DNA of 64,000 nucleotides from Corynebacterium jeikeium (GTDB lineage Bacteria > Actinomycetota > Actinomycetes > Mycobacteriales > Mycobacteriaceae): positions 186,001-250,000 of the forward strand of contig NZ_JFCQ01000001.1 of the NCBI RefSeq assembly GCF_000738265.1, in the 5' to 3' direction. The notes under the pieces were generated by a model. It worked only from the letters and a program-made list of their open reading frames with translations. It had not been told where the DNA came from and did not search any database. This document shows positions 25,619 through 33,228 of the stretch, piece by piece. The position numbers and the translations under genes are program-made. Position 1 is the stretch's first letter. Each line of letters starts with the position of its first letter.

Positions 25619-27094
25619 ATGACGAACGCGTTTTCCCGACGACAGTTTCTGCTCGGCGGGCTCGTCCTCGCCGGCACCGGGGCCGTGGCCGCCTGCACCA
25701 GCGCCCCTGGACCCGCTGCCTCGGCACCAGGTCCCTCCCTTCGCCCCACCCCCACTGCGCTCGGTGAGCCGACGGTGCGCAGGACACTGACCGCCCGGCC
25801 CCTCTCTCTGGATATCGGCGGTATCGAAGCCAAGACGTGGGGATACGTCTCTGACACCGGGGATGCGGCCATTGAGGCCACCGCCGGCGACGTCCTCCAG
25901 GTCGATATCACCAATGAACTGCCTGAGAGCACCTCCATCCACTGGCATGGCATCGCACTCCACAACGCAGCCGACGGTGTGCCCGGCATGACCCAGGACC
26001 CCATTGAACCTGGCGAGTCTTTCTCCTATGTTTTTGAAGTCCCCCACGGTGGCACCTACTTCTACCATTCCCACTCCGGCCTGCAGCTTGATCGCGGCCT
26101 CCACGCCCCACTGATCGTCCGTGACCCGCAAGACGCTGAGGACCAGGACGTCGAGTGGACCATCGTGCTCGACGACTGGGTCGACGGCATTCAGGGCACT
26201 CCCGACGATGAGCTCGACAAGCTCACCAAAATGGGTTCGGGCGACCATAACGGGAAGAACGGGATGGGAGGTCACGGCCATATGATGCACGGCACCCCGG
26301 ACCGGGTACTGGGCGGGGACGCCGGCGATGTGATGTATCCGCACTACCTCATCAACGGACGTATCCCCCGTGCTCACCGGACCTTCGAGGCTCGCCCGGG
26401 CGACAAGGCCCGCCTGCGGTTTATCAACTCCGGCGGTGACACCATCTTCAAGGTGGCCCTCGGTGGTCACCGCATGACCGTCACCCACACCGACGGCTTC
26501 CCCGTCCAGCCCCGGGAGACCGAATCGATCTACCTGTCGATGGGCGAGCGTGTCGACGTCGAGGTCATCCTCGGCGACGGCATCTTCCCGCTCACGGCTT
26601 TGGCAGTGGGTAAGGACGACCGCGCCTTCGCTGTCATCCGCACCGCCGGCGGCCAGGCCCCCCACCCCGATGTCGACTTCCCCGAGTTGTCGTCCACCGG
26701 ACTGCTTCTGTCCTCCCTGAAGCCAGCAGACCGTGCACTCCTACCCGAGGACACACCAGACCGAGAAGTCAGCATCGACCTGGGCGGGCAGATGATGCCG
26801 TATGAATGGAGCATTCTCACCGACGGCCAATCCTCCTCCGCGACCGTGCAGGAGGGCCAGCGCCTGCGGATGGTCATGCGCAACAGGACCATGATGCCCC
26901 ACCCCATGCACATCCACGGCCACACGTGGGCGCTGCCCGGCAGCGGCGGACTACGCAAGGACACCGTCCTTCTCCGCCACGGTGAAACCATGATCGCCGA
27001 CCTGATCGCTGACAACCCCGGTGAGTGGGCATTTCACTGCCATAACGCCTATCACATGGCAACCGGGATGCTCAGCTCGCTTCGCTACGAGTAA
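25619..27094 (+). CDS. copO: Multicopper oxidase CopO
   Basis: 491 residues. A Tat signal (SRRQFLLGG) is followed by a possible lipobox-like AVAAC near residue 26. Three cupredoxin domains are present, with the four copper-ligand blocks: HWHGIALHN, YHSHSGLQ, HPMHIHGH and the C-terminal HCHNAYHMATGM (T1 and T3 sites). An internal Met/His stretch (MGGHGHMMHG, residues ~219-228) resembles the substrate-access insert of CueO-like cuprous oxidases. It oxidises Cu(I) to the less toxic Cu(II) outside the membrane. It ends the copper module, and an integrase remnant on the other strand begins just past its stop. Confidence 0.92.
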   Translation: MTNAFSRRQFLLGGLVLAGTGAVAACTSAPGPAASAPGPSLRPTPTALGEPTVRRTLTARPLSLDIGGIEAKTWGYVSDTGDAAIEATAGDVLQVDITNELPESTSIHWHGIALHNAADGVPGMTQDPIEPGESFSYVFEVPHGGTYFYHSHSGLQLDRGLHAPLIVRDPQDAEDQDVEWTIVLDDWVDGIQGTPDDELDKLTKMGSGDHNGKNGMGGHGHMMHGTPDRVLGGDAGDVMYPHYLINGRIPRAHRTFEARPGDKARLRFINSGGDTIFKVALGGHRMTVTHTDGFPVQPRETESIYLSMGERVDVEVILGDGIFPLTALAVGKDDRAFAVIRTAGGQAPHPDVDFPELSSTGLLLSSLKPADRALLPEDTPDREVSIDLGGQMMPYEWSILTDGQSSSATVQEGQRLRMVMRNRTMMPHPMHIHGHTWALPGSGGLRKDTVLLRHGETMIADLIADNPGEWAFHCHNAYHMATGMLSSLRYE

Positions 27095-27105
27095 CCCCCA
27101 CAGCA

Positions 27106-27151
27106 GGGTATCGAGCGAGATGCGAAGGTAAATGGCAGCACGTGTTGTTAT
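27106..27151 (-). pseudogene. Serine integrase 5' stub (element A)
   Basis: The reverse strand reads TTRAAIYLRIS, the extreme N-terminus of a large serine recombinase including the catalytic-Ser segment YLRIS, before running into the copO 3' end. The equivalent stub at 29491 reads TTRAPIYLRISRD. The start codon position is ATA here. The stub begins 30 bp from the ychF-like remnant at 27181. Confidence 0.6.
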
Positions 27152-27177
27152 ACGACTAACACTAGCGCGCCTTAGGT

Positions 27178-27208
27178 TACGTTGAACTTGAACTCCACGG
27201 AGTGTCGG
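27178..27208 (-). repeat. ychF 3'-end remnant (att site 2)
   Basis: The reverse strand spells R-H-S-V-E-F-K-F-N-V-T-stop, with GTGGAGTTCAAGTTCAACGT nearly identical to the end of ychF. About 100 bp around it form an imperfect direct repeat with the segment around 29519 (GAAGGTAAAT and CGTGTTGT blocks on the plus strand). Confidence 0.75.
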
Positions 27209-27422
27209 CGATAACTAACCATTTGATGCGCGCGTGCGGAATTAACAACGAAATACCGCTAAAACAGACAACATATGGGGTGCACAGAAACACATATAGG
27301 TTCTGCGGAAAACCTATAGGGCGCGTCGCTAAAAACCGCTGTGCGCGGAAAACATAAAGGGTTTACGGACCCGGTCCCAGACCCCTCAATACTCTGAGCC
27401 GGAAGAATGGAAAGTGGAAGGT
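27209..27422. other. AT-rich noncoding stretch at start of erm(X) element
   Basis: Clearly AT-richer than the surroundings, with short recurring words (GGAAAACCTATAGGG, GGAAAACATAAAGGG, ACACATATAGG). No open frame or known element was recognised. It may be part of a former element end or origin-like region. Confidence 0.35.
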
Positions 27423-27425
27423 TGA

Positions 27426-27866
27426 TGTATCCCCGCTATTTATTTTTTCCGTTTTTCGGAGTACATCGGGAGCTACAACTGCGGACCAGCTCTGTGTGAA
27501 CTAGATGAGAAGGCGCAGCAGCGAATCATCGACGCTGGACAGTTGGTGCTGCGGGCACGCGAGCGGCACCCCCGGCGGTCACTCGCGGAGCACTACAACC
27601 CGTTATCGATGGACCCAATTCTGCTCAAGGCTCACAACAACTTGGACCAGGAAGTCGATAAGGCTTTCGGTGCGGCACGCAAACTCACCAACGAGCGCCA
27701 CCGCCAGGAGCTACTGTTCGCCAGCTACGGGGAGTTGGCGAGGGGCTATGTCTCCTCGCTTTCATCAAAATCGAAACCACCAGCAGGGTCGTTCCCCGTG
27801 CGGGTGATTTTGATCGGCCCGCTGCCGGGTGTAGAACCCTGTCGCTGGCAACGCCGGGAACTATGA
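27426..27866 (+). pseudogene. C-terminal fragment of a SAM-dependent DNA methyltransferase
   Basis: An open frame without a start follows a stop at 27423. It reads CELDEKAQQRIIDAGQLVL, then the block RRSLAEHYNPLSMDPILLKAHNNLD and ERHRQELLFASYGEL. The Tyr-Asn-Pro-Leu-x-Met-x-Pro block followed by AHxxLDxxVDxAF is the familiar C-terminal end of large class I DNA methyltransferases of restriction-like systems. The catalytic NPPY region is missing, so this is a remnant. The last ~20 codons probably run past the original end into unrelated DNA. Confidence 0.6.
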
Positions 27867-27968
27867 CTGTGCCCGACGAGAACACGTCACTGTCATAACG
27901 CGGCTCACGGTAGACGAGCATGGGTCGTTCACTACTACTGGTGGATTTCGGTTTTGGTGGTGGGGGGA

Positions 27969-28823
27969 TTACCGCCGCCGGCCTCGTTTTTTCCGTTGAG
28001 GAGGGCGTTGACTACTTCCCGATTGTGAAATGGGCCGATGGCGCGGTGGAGAGAAACCAGTCACCTGGAAGAGATCGATCCAGTCGCTGGTGCGCAATCT
28101 GGGAGGTAGGGTTGCGGGGTCGATTCCTCGCGAGCGCAACCATGATTGTGTCTCTGAACGTGATGAAAACAACCCTGCCCTTCGGAGAATTTCCCCTATC
28201 CCGCGTCCCCGGGCGGTGAAAACGGTGTGCACCATCGCCTGAAAGGCTTTGCGCTGCTCTATCGGGATCTTCGGGTCACCCACCCGGCGGATCACTAAGA
28301 TCCCCCCGTCAACGTTTGGCTGTGGCCGGAAAGCAGACCTTGGTACTCGGGAACCAAGGTGAAATGTGAACCATGGGGACCACTGAGCCGTCATCATTGT
28401 GCTTGCGCCTACCCCGGCCCGGCGGCGAGCGACTTCCCACTGCATGAGGAGTACAGCGTCAGTCCATGCCGGCGCATGCAACAACTTTCGAAGAATGGCA
28501 GTAGTGAGGTGAAAGGGAATGTTTCCCACAATGACGCAGGGAGCGGCGGGTAACGGGAAGTTAAGGAAATCATCATGGACCACTTCGACCGACGCCGAGG
28601 CGGTCTTTTTTGTGAGTTTGGCAGCTAGTTTTGCGTCTACCTCAACTGCCGTTATTGGCCTCCCCAAGCGGGATAGCGGGTGAGTGAGGGCACCGCTTCC
28701 TGGCCCGATCTCAATGATGGGGCCAGAGGATTGTTTTACAAGATCGACGATGGAGTTGATGATCTTGTGGTCTGTGAGAAAATTTTGGCCATGTTCGTGA
28801 CGGCCGTATCCGTATGTAGACAT
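27969..28823 (-). CDS. erm(X): 23S rRNA adenine N6-methyltransferase Erm(X)
   Basis: 284 residues, the normal Erm(X) length, starting at ATG 28823 (MSTYGYGRHEHGQNFL) behind GGAG. SAM-binding motif I is IIEIGPGSGALTHPL, motif IV is VIVGNIPFHLTTAIL, and the basic C-terminal tail (QRKKRGRRR) is characteristic of actinobacterial Erm proteins. It dimethylates A2058 of 23S rRNA and confers macrolide-lincosamide-streptogramin B resistance. A 15-codon leader peptide lies upstream. The gene is usually carried by IS1249 composite transposons in corynebacteria, but no IS1249 is visible here. Confidence 0.95.
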   Translation of the reverse strand: MSTYGYGRHEHGQNFLTDHKIINSIVDLVKQSSGPIIEIGPGSGALTHPLSRLGRPITAVEVDAKLAAKLTKKTASASVEVVHDDFLNFPLPAAPCVIVGNIPFHLTTAILRKLLHAPAWTDAVLLMQWEVARRRAGVGASTMMTAQWSPWFTFHLGSRVPRSAFRPQPNVDGGILVIRRVGDPKIPIEQRKAFQAMVHTVFTARGRGIGEILRRAGLFSSRSETQSWLRSRGIDPATLPPRLRTSDWIDLFQVTGFSPPRHRPISQSGSSQRPPQRKKRGRRR

Positions 28824-28924
28824 CAGGTGTGCTCCGTGGAGTTGAAACGAAGCCGGGCATGGCAAATGGCCGCCCGGCTAAAGGACCGGAGCGGTTTCTA
28901 ACCTGCGGGAGGGAGAAAACCGCC
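28824..28924 (-). promoter_or_regulatory. erm(X) translational attenuator region
   Basis: Between leader stop and erm(X) start, the transcript can pair GCGGTTT with AAACCGC (loop of about 20 nt). GC-rich arms (GCCGGGCGGCC) overlap the leader end. This fits macrolide-induced ribosome stalling on the leader exposing the erm start. The exact fold is inference. Confidence 0.55.
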
Positions 28925-28972
28925 TTAGCGGCTGGTGAGCGGCCGCATGAAAACGGAACCTGAAATCAACAT
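28925..28972 (-). CDS. erm(X) leader peptide
   Basis: A 15-codon frame, MLISGSVFMRPLTSR, ends in TAA 102 bp before erm(X). A short N-terminal hydrophobic leader ahead of erm is the standard attenuation architecture, and the start MLISGSVF matches what I recall of erm(X) leaders. It is too short for routine gene calling. Confidence 0.75.
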   Translation of the reverse strand: MLISGSVFMRPLTSR

Positions 28973-29172
28973 GGGCCTATCGTATCCAATTAATTTCGCA
29001 GGGTCCAATACGGTGAGAAAGAAGACAACCGCACCGCAACAGTGCAAGACCTCTCTGGATTGGAATTTGTCCTACTTTCGGCTCGTCGTACAGACGCCAC
29101 TGGCGTATTTTGTCTCTGGGCAACGAGGGGGAGTTACCCCCACCTCCGGATGTTTTTAAGGTGCACCCCTGA
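28973..29172. other. Upstream region of erm(X) leader
   Basis: Two hundred bases without a gene. It presumably carries the erm(X) promoter on the reverse strand. No clear -10/-35 pair could be fixed by eye. Confidence 0.3.
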
Positions 29173-29491
29173 TTACGCTGTGGTGCGGGAGTAATTTTGT
29201 CCGACCGATCGGACTATCCACCGACGTGGGGCGGGTAGTTCGAGGTCCCAGCAGATGATCGCGTCGATTTCGCCGCGTTCAAAGGACGCCACCATGGCGT
29301 CGTAGTCGGGGCGAGCCACATTCTTCTTTGACGCGGAAATGGACTGATCGACGTAGTTATGTCCTATGTCCAACGTGCAAGCCACGCTGCTTTGCAATGG
29401 CTTCACAGTCCTGACGCTGCCGGTCGATGGTGAGGCCATCCACGTCAGCGTCTCGTGAGATACGAAGGTAAATAGGAGCGCGTGTTGTCAA
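29173..29491 (-). pseudogene. Large serine integrase, 5' fragment with frameshift
   Basis: From TTG 29491 the frame reads TTRAPIYLRISRDADVDGL, then TIDRQRQDCEAIAKQRG: a resolvase/invertase catalytic domain with its nucleophile in YLRIS. A 7-bp tandem duplication (TATGTCC twice on the plus strand, 29358-29371) shifts the frame. In the next frame the domain continues as GHNYVDQSISASKKNVARPD and FERGEIDAIICWDL. After that the similarity stops abruptly, so the DNA-binding C-terminal ~350 residues are lost. It starts 28 bp from the ychF-like att remnant, as expected of an integrase beside its own attachment site. Confidence 0.8.
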
Positions 29492-29515
29492 ACGCTATTA
29501 ATAAGGCCCTTAGCT

Positions 29516-29546
29516 ACACATTGAACTTAAACTCGACGGTATGTAG
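29516..29546 (-). repeat. ychF 3'-end remnant (att site 3)
   Basis: The reverse strand spells H-T-V-E-F-K-F-N-V-stop with synonymous changes relative to ychF (GTCGAGTTTAAGTTCAATGT). The synonymous drift indicates an origin in another species' ychF. Confidence 0.75.
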
Positions 29547-29682
29547 TTGCAAAGTTACTTTCTCGAGAACCTCGCCGCCCACGTCGCTCCCGCGTTGGGT
29601 GGCAGCCGAACCACAAAGGATCAGTCATCTGCTATCCCATCGACTAATTCTTGCAGGTCGCAGGACCTTCGCGTAACTGTCA

Positions 29683-29730
29683 GTTCAGCGCATTTTGAAT
29701 AGTTCAGCACACGATGTATTGTTCAGCACA
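29683..29730 (+). promoter_or_regulatory. CmtR operator: three GTTCAGC(A/G)CA repeats
   Basis: Copies start at 29683 (GTTCAGCGCA), 29702 and 29721 (both GTTCAGCACA), with exact 19-bp spacing. The third copy runs into the cmtR start codon. TGTATT at 29715-29720 could be the -10 box, which would put the transcription start at about the ATG. Confidence 0.6.
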
Positions 29731-30089
29731 TGCTGACCATTGTTTCACGCCTCGACGTCATGAACCGGCTCGGCCGGGCCATGGCGGATCCGACGCGCTC
29801 CAGAATCCTGATGACACTACTCGACGGCCCGAGCTACCCGGCCGTGCTTTCGCGCGACCTGGACCTGACCCGCTCGAACGTCTCGAACCACCTGACCTGC
29901 CTGCGCGACTGCGGCATCGTCGTCGCCGAGCCGGAGGGCCGCAAGACACGCTACGAAATCGCCGATCCGCACCTCGCGGCAGCGCTCAACGCGCTGGTGA
30001 ACGCGACGTTGGCTGTCGACGAAAACGCCCCGTGCATCGACCCTGAATGCTCGGTGCCCGGCTGCGGCGAGAAGGGAGCGGACGCATGA
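29730..30089 (+). CDS. cmtR: ArsR/SmtB-family Cd/Pb sensor CmtR
   Basis: 119 residues. The winged helix includes LGRAMADPTRSRILMTLLDG and LTRSNVSNHLTCLRDCGIV, close to mycobacterial CmtR by eye. The metal ligands of the CmtR class are there: the Cys pair in the recognition helix (HLTCLRDCG) plus C-terminal Cys residues (APCIDPEC, then VPGCG). Binding Cd(II) or Pb(II) releases operator DNA. ATG 29730 has no ribosome-binding site and overlaps the operator, suggesting a leaderless transcript. It overlaps the ATPase gene by 4 bp (ATGA). Confidence 0.88.
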   Translation: MLTIVSRLDVMNRLGRAMADPTRSRILMTLLDGPSYPAVLSRDLDLTRSNVSNHLTCLRDCGIVVAEPEGRKTRYEIADPHLAAALNALVNATLAVDENAPCIDPECSVPGCGEKGADA

Positions 30090-31978
30090 GCTCGGCGTGT
30101 GGATGCGCACACGAACCCGCCACAGAGATCGAAGAACTCGATCGGCCATGGTGGAAGGACCCCGAGTTGCTACTGCCGATCTTCTCCGGCGTAGCCCTCG
30201 GCATAGGTCTGGCGCTGGACTGGTCCGGGGTAGAGACACCCGCGACAGTACTGTTCTGGGTCGGCCTGCTGCTAGGGGCGTATACGTTCGCGCCCGGCGC
30301 GATCCGAAACCTTGTCACGAAGCGCAAGCTCGGCATTGGTTTGCTGATGACGATCAGCGCGGTCGGCGCGGTAATCCTCGGTTACGTCGGAGAGGCCGCG
30401 GCGCTAGCGTTCCTGTACTCGATCGCCGAGGCGCTGGAAGACAAGGCAATGGACCGGGCACAGGGCGGGCTGCGGGCACTGTTGAAGTTGGTACCGCAGA
30501 CCGCGACGGTGCTGCGCGACGGCACGTCGGTCAAGGTCGCAGCGAAGGACCTCGTGGCTGGCGAACTGATGCTCGTGCGCCCCGGAGAGCGGATCGCCAC
30601 GGACGGCATCATTCGGTCTGGACGTTCCAGCCTTGACACCTCAGCGATCACCGGAGAATCCATTCCGGAGGAGGTTGCACCCGGCGACGAGGTGCCCGCG
30701 GGTGCGATCAACTCCGCCGGTGTGCTGGAAGTAGAGACGACCGCAGCTGGAACGGACAACTCGCTGACCACACTCGTCGACCTCGTCGAGCAGGCGCAGG
30801 CGGAGAAGGGTGACCGCGCCCGGATCGCCGACCGAATTGCCCAACCCCTAGTGCCCGGGGTGATGATCCTGGCGGTGCTGGTCGGCGTGATCGGCTCGCT
30901 GCTGGGTGACCCAGAGACTTGGATCACCCGTGCGCTAGTGGTCCTGGTCGCAGCGTCGCCGTGCGCGCTGGCAATCTCCGTGCCGCTGACGGTCGTGGCC
31001 GCGATCGGCGCGGCCAGCCAGTTCGGCGTGGTCATCAAGTCCGGCGCGGCGTTCGAGCGACTCGGCGGCATCCGTCACCTAGCGGTGGACAAGACCGGAA
31101 CCCTTACCCGCAACCAGCCCGAGGTTAACGGAGTGGTCCCGGCAGAGGGATTCGATCGGGCTCAGGTGCTTGCTTTCGCTGCGGCAGTTGAGCAGCAATC
31201 GACGCACCCCCTCGCCGCGGCGATCGCGGCAGCGGAGCCCGAAGCCCCCGCCGCCCTGGACATCAGCGAGGAAGCCGGACATGGCATCGGCGGCACCGTC
31301 GAAGGCCGACGCCTGCTGGTGGGCAGCCCCCGGTGGATCGACGCCGGGCCACTGAAGGCAGACGTTGAGCGCATGGAATCCGAAGGCCAGACCTGCGTCC
31401 TGGTCACCGTCGATGACACCCTCGCCGGAGCGATCGGCGTCCGCGACGAGCTGCGGCCCGAGGTGCCCGAAGCCGTGCAGACCCTGCGCGCCAACGATGT
31501 GGAAGTGAGCATGCTCACCGGCGACAACACTCGTACCGCCCGGGCGCTGGCTGAAATCGCCGGAATCGACGACGTGCGCGCCGAGCTGCGCCCGGAGGAC
31601 AAGGCAAGCATCGTCGCCGAACTCTCCTCCAAGACGCCGACGGCGATGATCGGCGACGGCATCAACGACGCGCCGGCACTGGCGGGCGCAACGGTGGGCA
31701 TTGCGATGGGAGCAACCGGCTCTGACGCCGCGATCGACTCCGCTGACGTCGCCTTCACTGGCCACGACCTCCGGCTGATCCCGCAGGCGCTGCAGCACGC
31801 CCGCCGAGGCAGCAGGATCATCAACCAAAACATCGTGCTGTCTCTGGCCATCATTATCGTGTTGATGCCACTGGCGATCAGCGGTGTGCTGGGCCTGGCC
31901 GCCGTCGTGTTGGTTCACGAAGTCGCCGAAGTCATCGTGATCTTGAACGGCCTGCGGGCTGCACGAGCGAAACGCTGA
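30086..31978 (+). CDS. Heavy-metal P1B-type ATPase (CadA/CtpG class)
   Basis: 630 residues from ATG 30086, overlapping the cmtR stop. The N-terminus has a short CGCAHE motif instead of an HMA domain. The membrane metal motif is SPC (AASPCALAISVPL) rather than CPC. TGES, DKTGTLTRN, STHPLAAAI and MIGDGINDAPAL motifs are intact. The last helix carries VLVHEVAEVIVILNGLRA. Linkage to CmtR, as with M. tuberculosis CtpG, argues for Cd/Pb or related soft-metal efflux. The SPC motif is otherwise typical of cobalt-type P1B-4 pumps, so the substrate remains open. Confidence 0.88.
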   Translation: MSSACGCAHEPATEIEELDRPWWKDPELLLPIFSGVALGIGLALDWSGVETPATVLFWVGLLLGAYTFAPGAIRNLVTKRKLGIGLLMTISAVGAVILGYVGEAAALAFLYSIAEALEDKAMDRAQGGLRALLKLVPQTATVLRDGTSVKVAAKDLVAGELMLVRPGERIATDGIIRSGRSSLDTSAITGESIPEEVAPGDEVPAGAINSAGVLEVETTAAGTDNSLTTLVDLVEQAQAEKGDRARIADRIAQPLVPGVMILAVLVGVIGSLLGDPETWITRALVVLVAASPCALAISVPLTVVAAIGAASQFGVVIKSGAAFERLGGIRHLAVDKTGTLTRNQPEVNGVVPAEGFDRAQVLAFAAAVEQQSTHPLAAAIAAAEPEAPAALDISEEAGHGIGGTVEGRRLLVGSPRWIDAGPLKADVERMESEGQTCVLVTVDDTLAGAIGVRDELRPEVPEAVQTLRANDVEVSMLTGDNTRTARALAEIAGIDDVRAELRPEDKASIVAELSSKTPTAMIGDGINDAPALAGATVGIAMGATGSDAAIDSADVAFTGHDLRLIPQALQHARRGSRIINQNIVLSLAIIIVLMPLAISGVLGLAAVVLVHEVAEVIVILNGLRAARAKR

Positions 31979-32056
31979 GACACACCTTCGCCCAGCGCGC
32001 TGGCTCTCCAGCGCGGATCTTGGAAGGATCGAGCTGCTTAGGGACCAAGCGTCGCC

Positions 32057-33037
32057 TCAAAACTTTTGCTGCCGAGCTTCATCGACACGGTCCGCGACTA
32101 CCTGGGCAGTGTGTTTGGCAAAGAGCCCCACACCCATCAGGGTTGCCGATCCGTCGCCGGTCCAGTTGCCATAACCGACTAGATGCAGATTCTTCACTGC
32201 GGTTTCGCGGCCACGCATGAGGTCGCGGAATGGGCCGAGGGCCGGACGGAAACCAGTGCACCAGATCAGATGGTCGTGGTCGAGCTCGCTCAAGCTATCG
32301 AAGATGGGGGTAGCGGTGAGCTGGCCGGAGTCGCGGAGCTCACGTAAATGAGGAAGCGCGACAATGTCCCCGAGGTTCGGGCCGGAATCGCCGCCGAGAA
32401 TCCGGCGGCGACTGCGGAGAAAAAGATCACGGCCATCGACATCATCAGGCATCCAGCGAGGCTCCTCAAGCGTGAACCATGTGACCTCCGACGTCCCGAT
32501 GAGGTCGGCAGCGATCTGGGCACCCGAGTTCGCCCCACCGACCACCGCGACCTTCGCGCCGCGGAATGGTTCGGGACCGGGGTAGGTCGACGAGTGCCAC
32601 TGGCGGCCGCGGAAGGTGCCGGGATAGTGGGGCACGAAGGGCGCGGACCACGTGCCTGTGGCCGCGACAACGTGTTCCGCTGTGAATTGACCGACGGTCG
32701 AATCTAGGTAGAACATCCCTCCCTCATGGGACACTCTGCGAACGTGCACTGGGCGCCGAACCGGAAGGTCGTAGCGCCGTTCGTAGTGTTCGAGGTAGTC
32801 GATGACATGGCGTGCCGGCGGGTACCCCGGGTACTGCGGCATCGGCCAGCCGGGCAGATTGGAGAACCCCGCGGCGGAGAAAAGCGTCAGTGAAGGCCAC
32901 GCGTGCAACCACGCTCCACCAGGTTCCTCCTGGTTGTCCAGGACCAGAAAGTCCACCTTGAAGCGCCGCAGGTAGTAGGCCGTGGCTAAACCGGACTGGC
33001 CACCACCAACAACGATGGCAGTGTGATGCTCAGCCAA
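32057..33037 (-). CDS. ArsO-like flavin-dependent monooxygenase
   Basis: 326 residues. FAD-binding GGGQSGLATAYYL lies at the N-terminus, followed by the second dinucleotide fold GGANSGAQIAADL and a C-terminal ATG-like LIWCTGFRPA. It matches the CzcO/ArsO branch of flavoprotein monooxygenases, often found in arsenic or heavy-metal islands. The biochemical role of ArsO is not established. TTG 33037 is chosen as start because GGAGGG lies 8 nt upstream and MAEHHTAIVVGGG is the natural family N-terminus. It is convergent with the ATPase gene, and a small open frame ends just upstream of its start, so coupling is possible. Confidence 0.8.
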   Translation of the reverse strand: MAEHHTAIVVGGGQSGLATAYYLRRFKVDFLVLDNQEEPGGAWLHAWPSLTLFSAAGFSNLPGWPMPQYPGYPPARHVIDYLEHYERRYDLPVRRPVHVRRVSHEGGMFYLDSTVGQFTAEHVVAATGTWSAPFVPHYPGTFRGRQWHSSTYPGPEPFRGAKVAVVGGANSGAQIAADLIGTSEVTWFTLEEPRWMPDDVDGRDLFLRSRRRILGGDSGPNLGDIVALPHLRELRDSGQLTATPIFDSLSELDHDHLIWCTGFRPALGPFRDLMRGRETAVKNLHLVGYGNWTGDGSATLMGVGLFAKHTAQVVADRVDEARQQKF

Positions 33038-33041
33038 TCGA

Positions 33042-33158
33042 TCATCCCTCCATAAACTCCCCATCGAGACTGGTCAGCTTCACGCGCATGCCGCCCGCGA
33101 GTTTATCCTCATCCAGCAGGCCAGCTAGCTGGATCGACTCGAACTTGTTGTCGGTCAC
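33042..33158 (-). CDS. Small frame upstream of arsO-like gene
   Basis: A GTG-started frame of 38 residues, MTDNKFESIQLAGLLDEDKL then AGGMRVKLTSLDGEFMEG, ends in a TGA located 4 nt before the monooxygenase TTG, and the GGAGGG of the latter lies inside it. The sequence is protein-like and acidic. It could be a coupled small protein or the C-terminus of a gene cut by the island end at ychF. No family was recognised. Confidence 0.35.
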   Translation of the reverse strand: MTDNKFESIQLAGLLDEDKLAGGMRVKLTSLDGEFMEG

Positions 33159-33228
33159 GGGGCTCAATGCCTGCGATCGAAAGGTCAGCGGTATCAGAAG
33201 TAACGTGCAGGAGGAGCTTCTCCACCCC

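Noticed and set aside
27209..27422. GGAAAAC-containing words as plasmid iterons
   Set aside because: The words are few, uneven in spacing and not followed by a replication gene; listed only as an AT-rich noncoding stretch.
28832..28843. CTCCGTGGAGTT near the erm(X) start resembles the att core
   Set aside because: It is a 12-base match produced by the partly palindromic ribosome-binding region of erm(X). It lacks the FKFNV codons and occurs in erm(X) generally, so it is not counted as a fourth att remnant.
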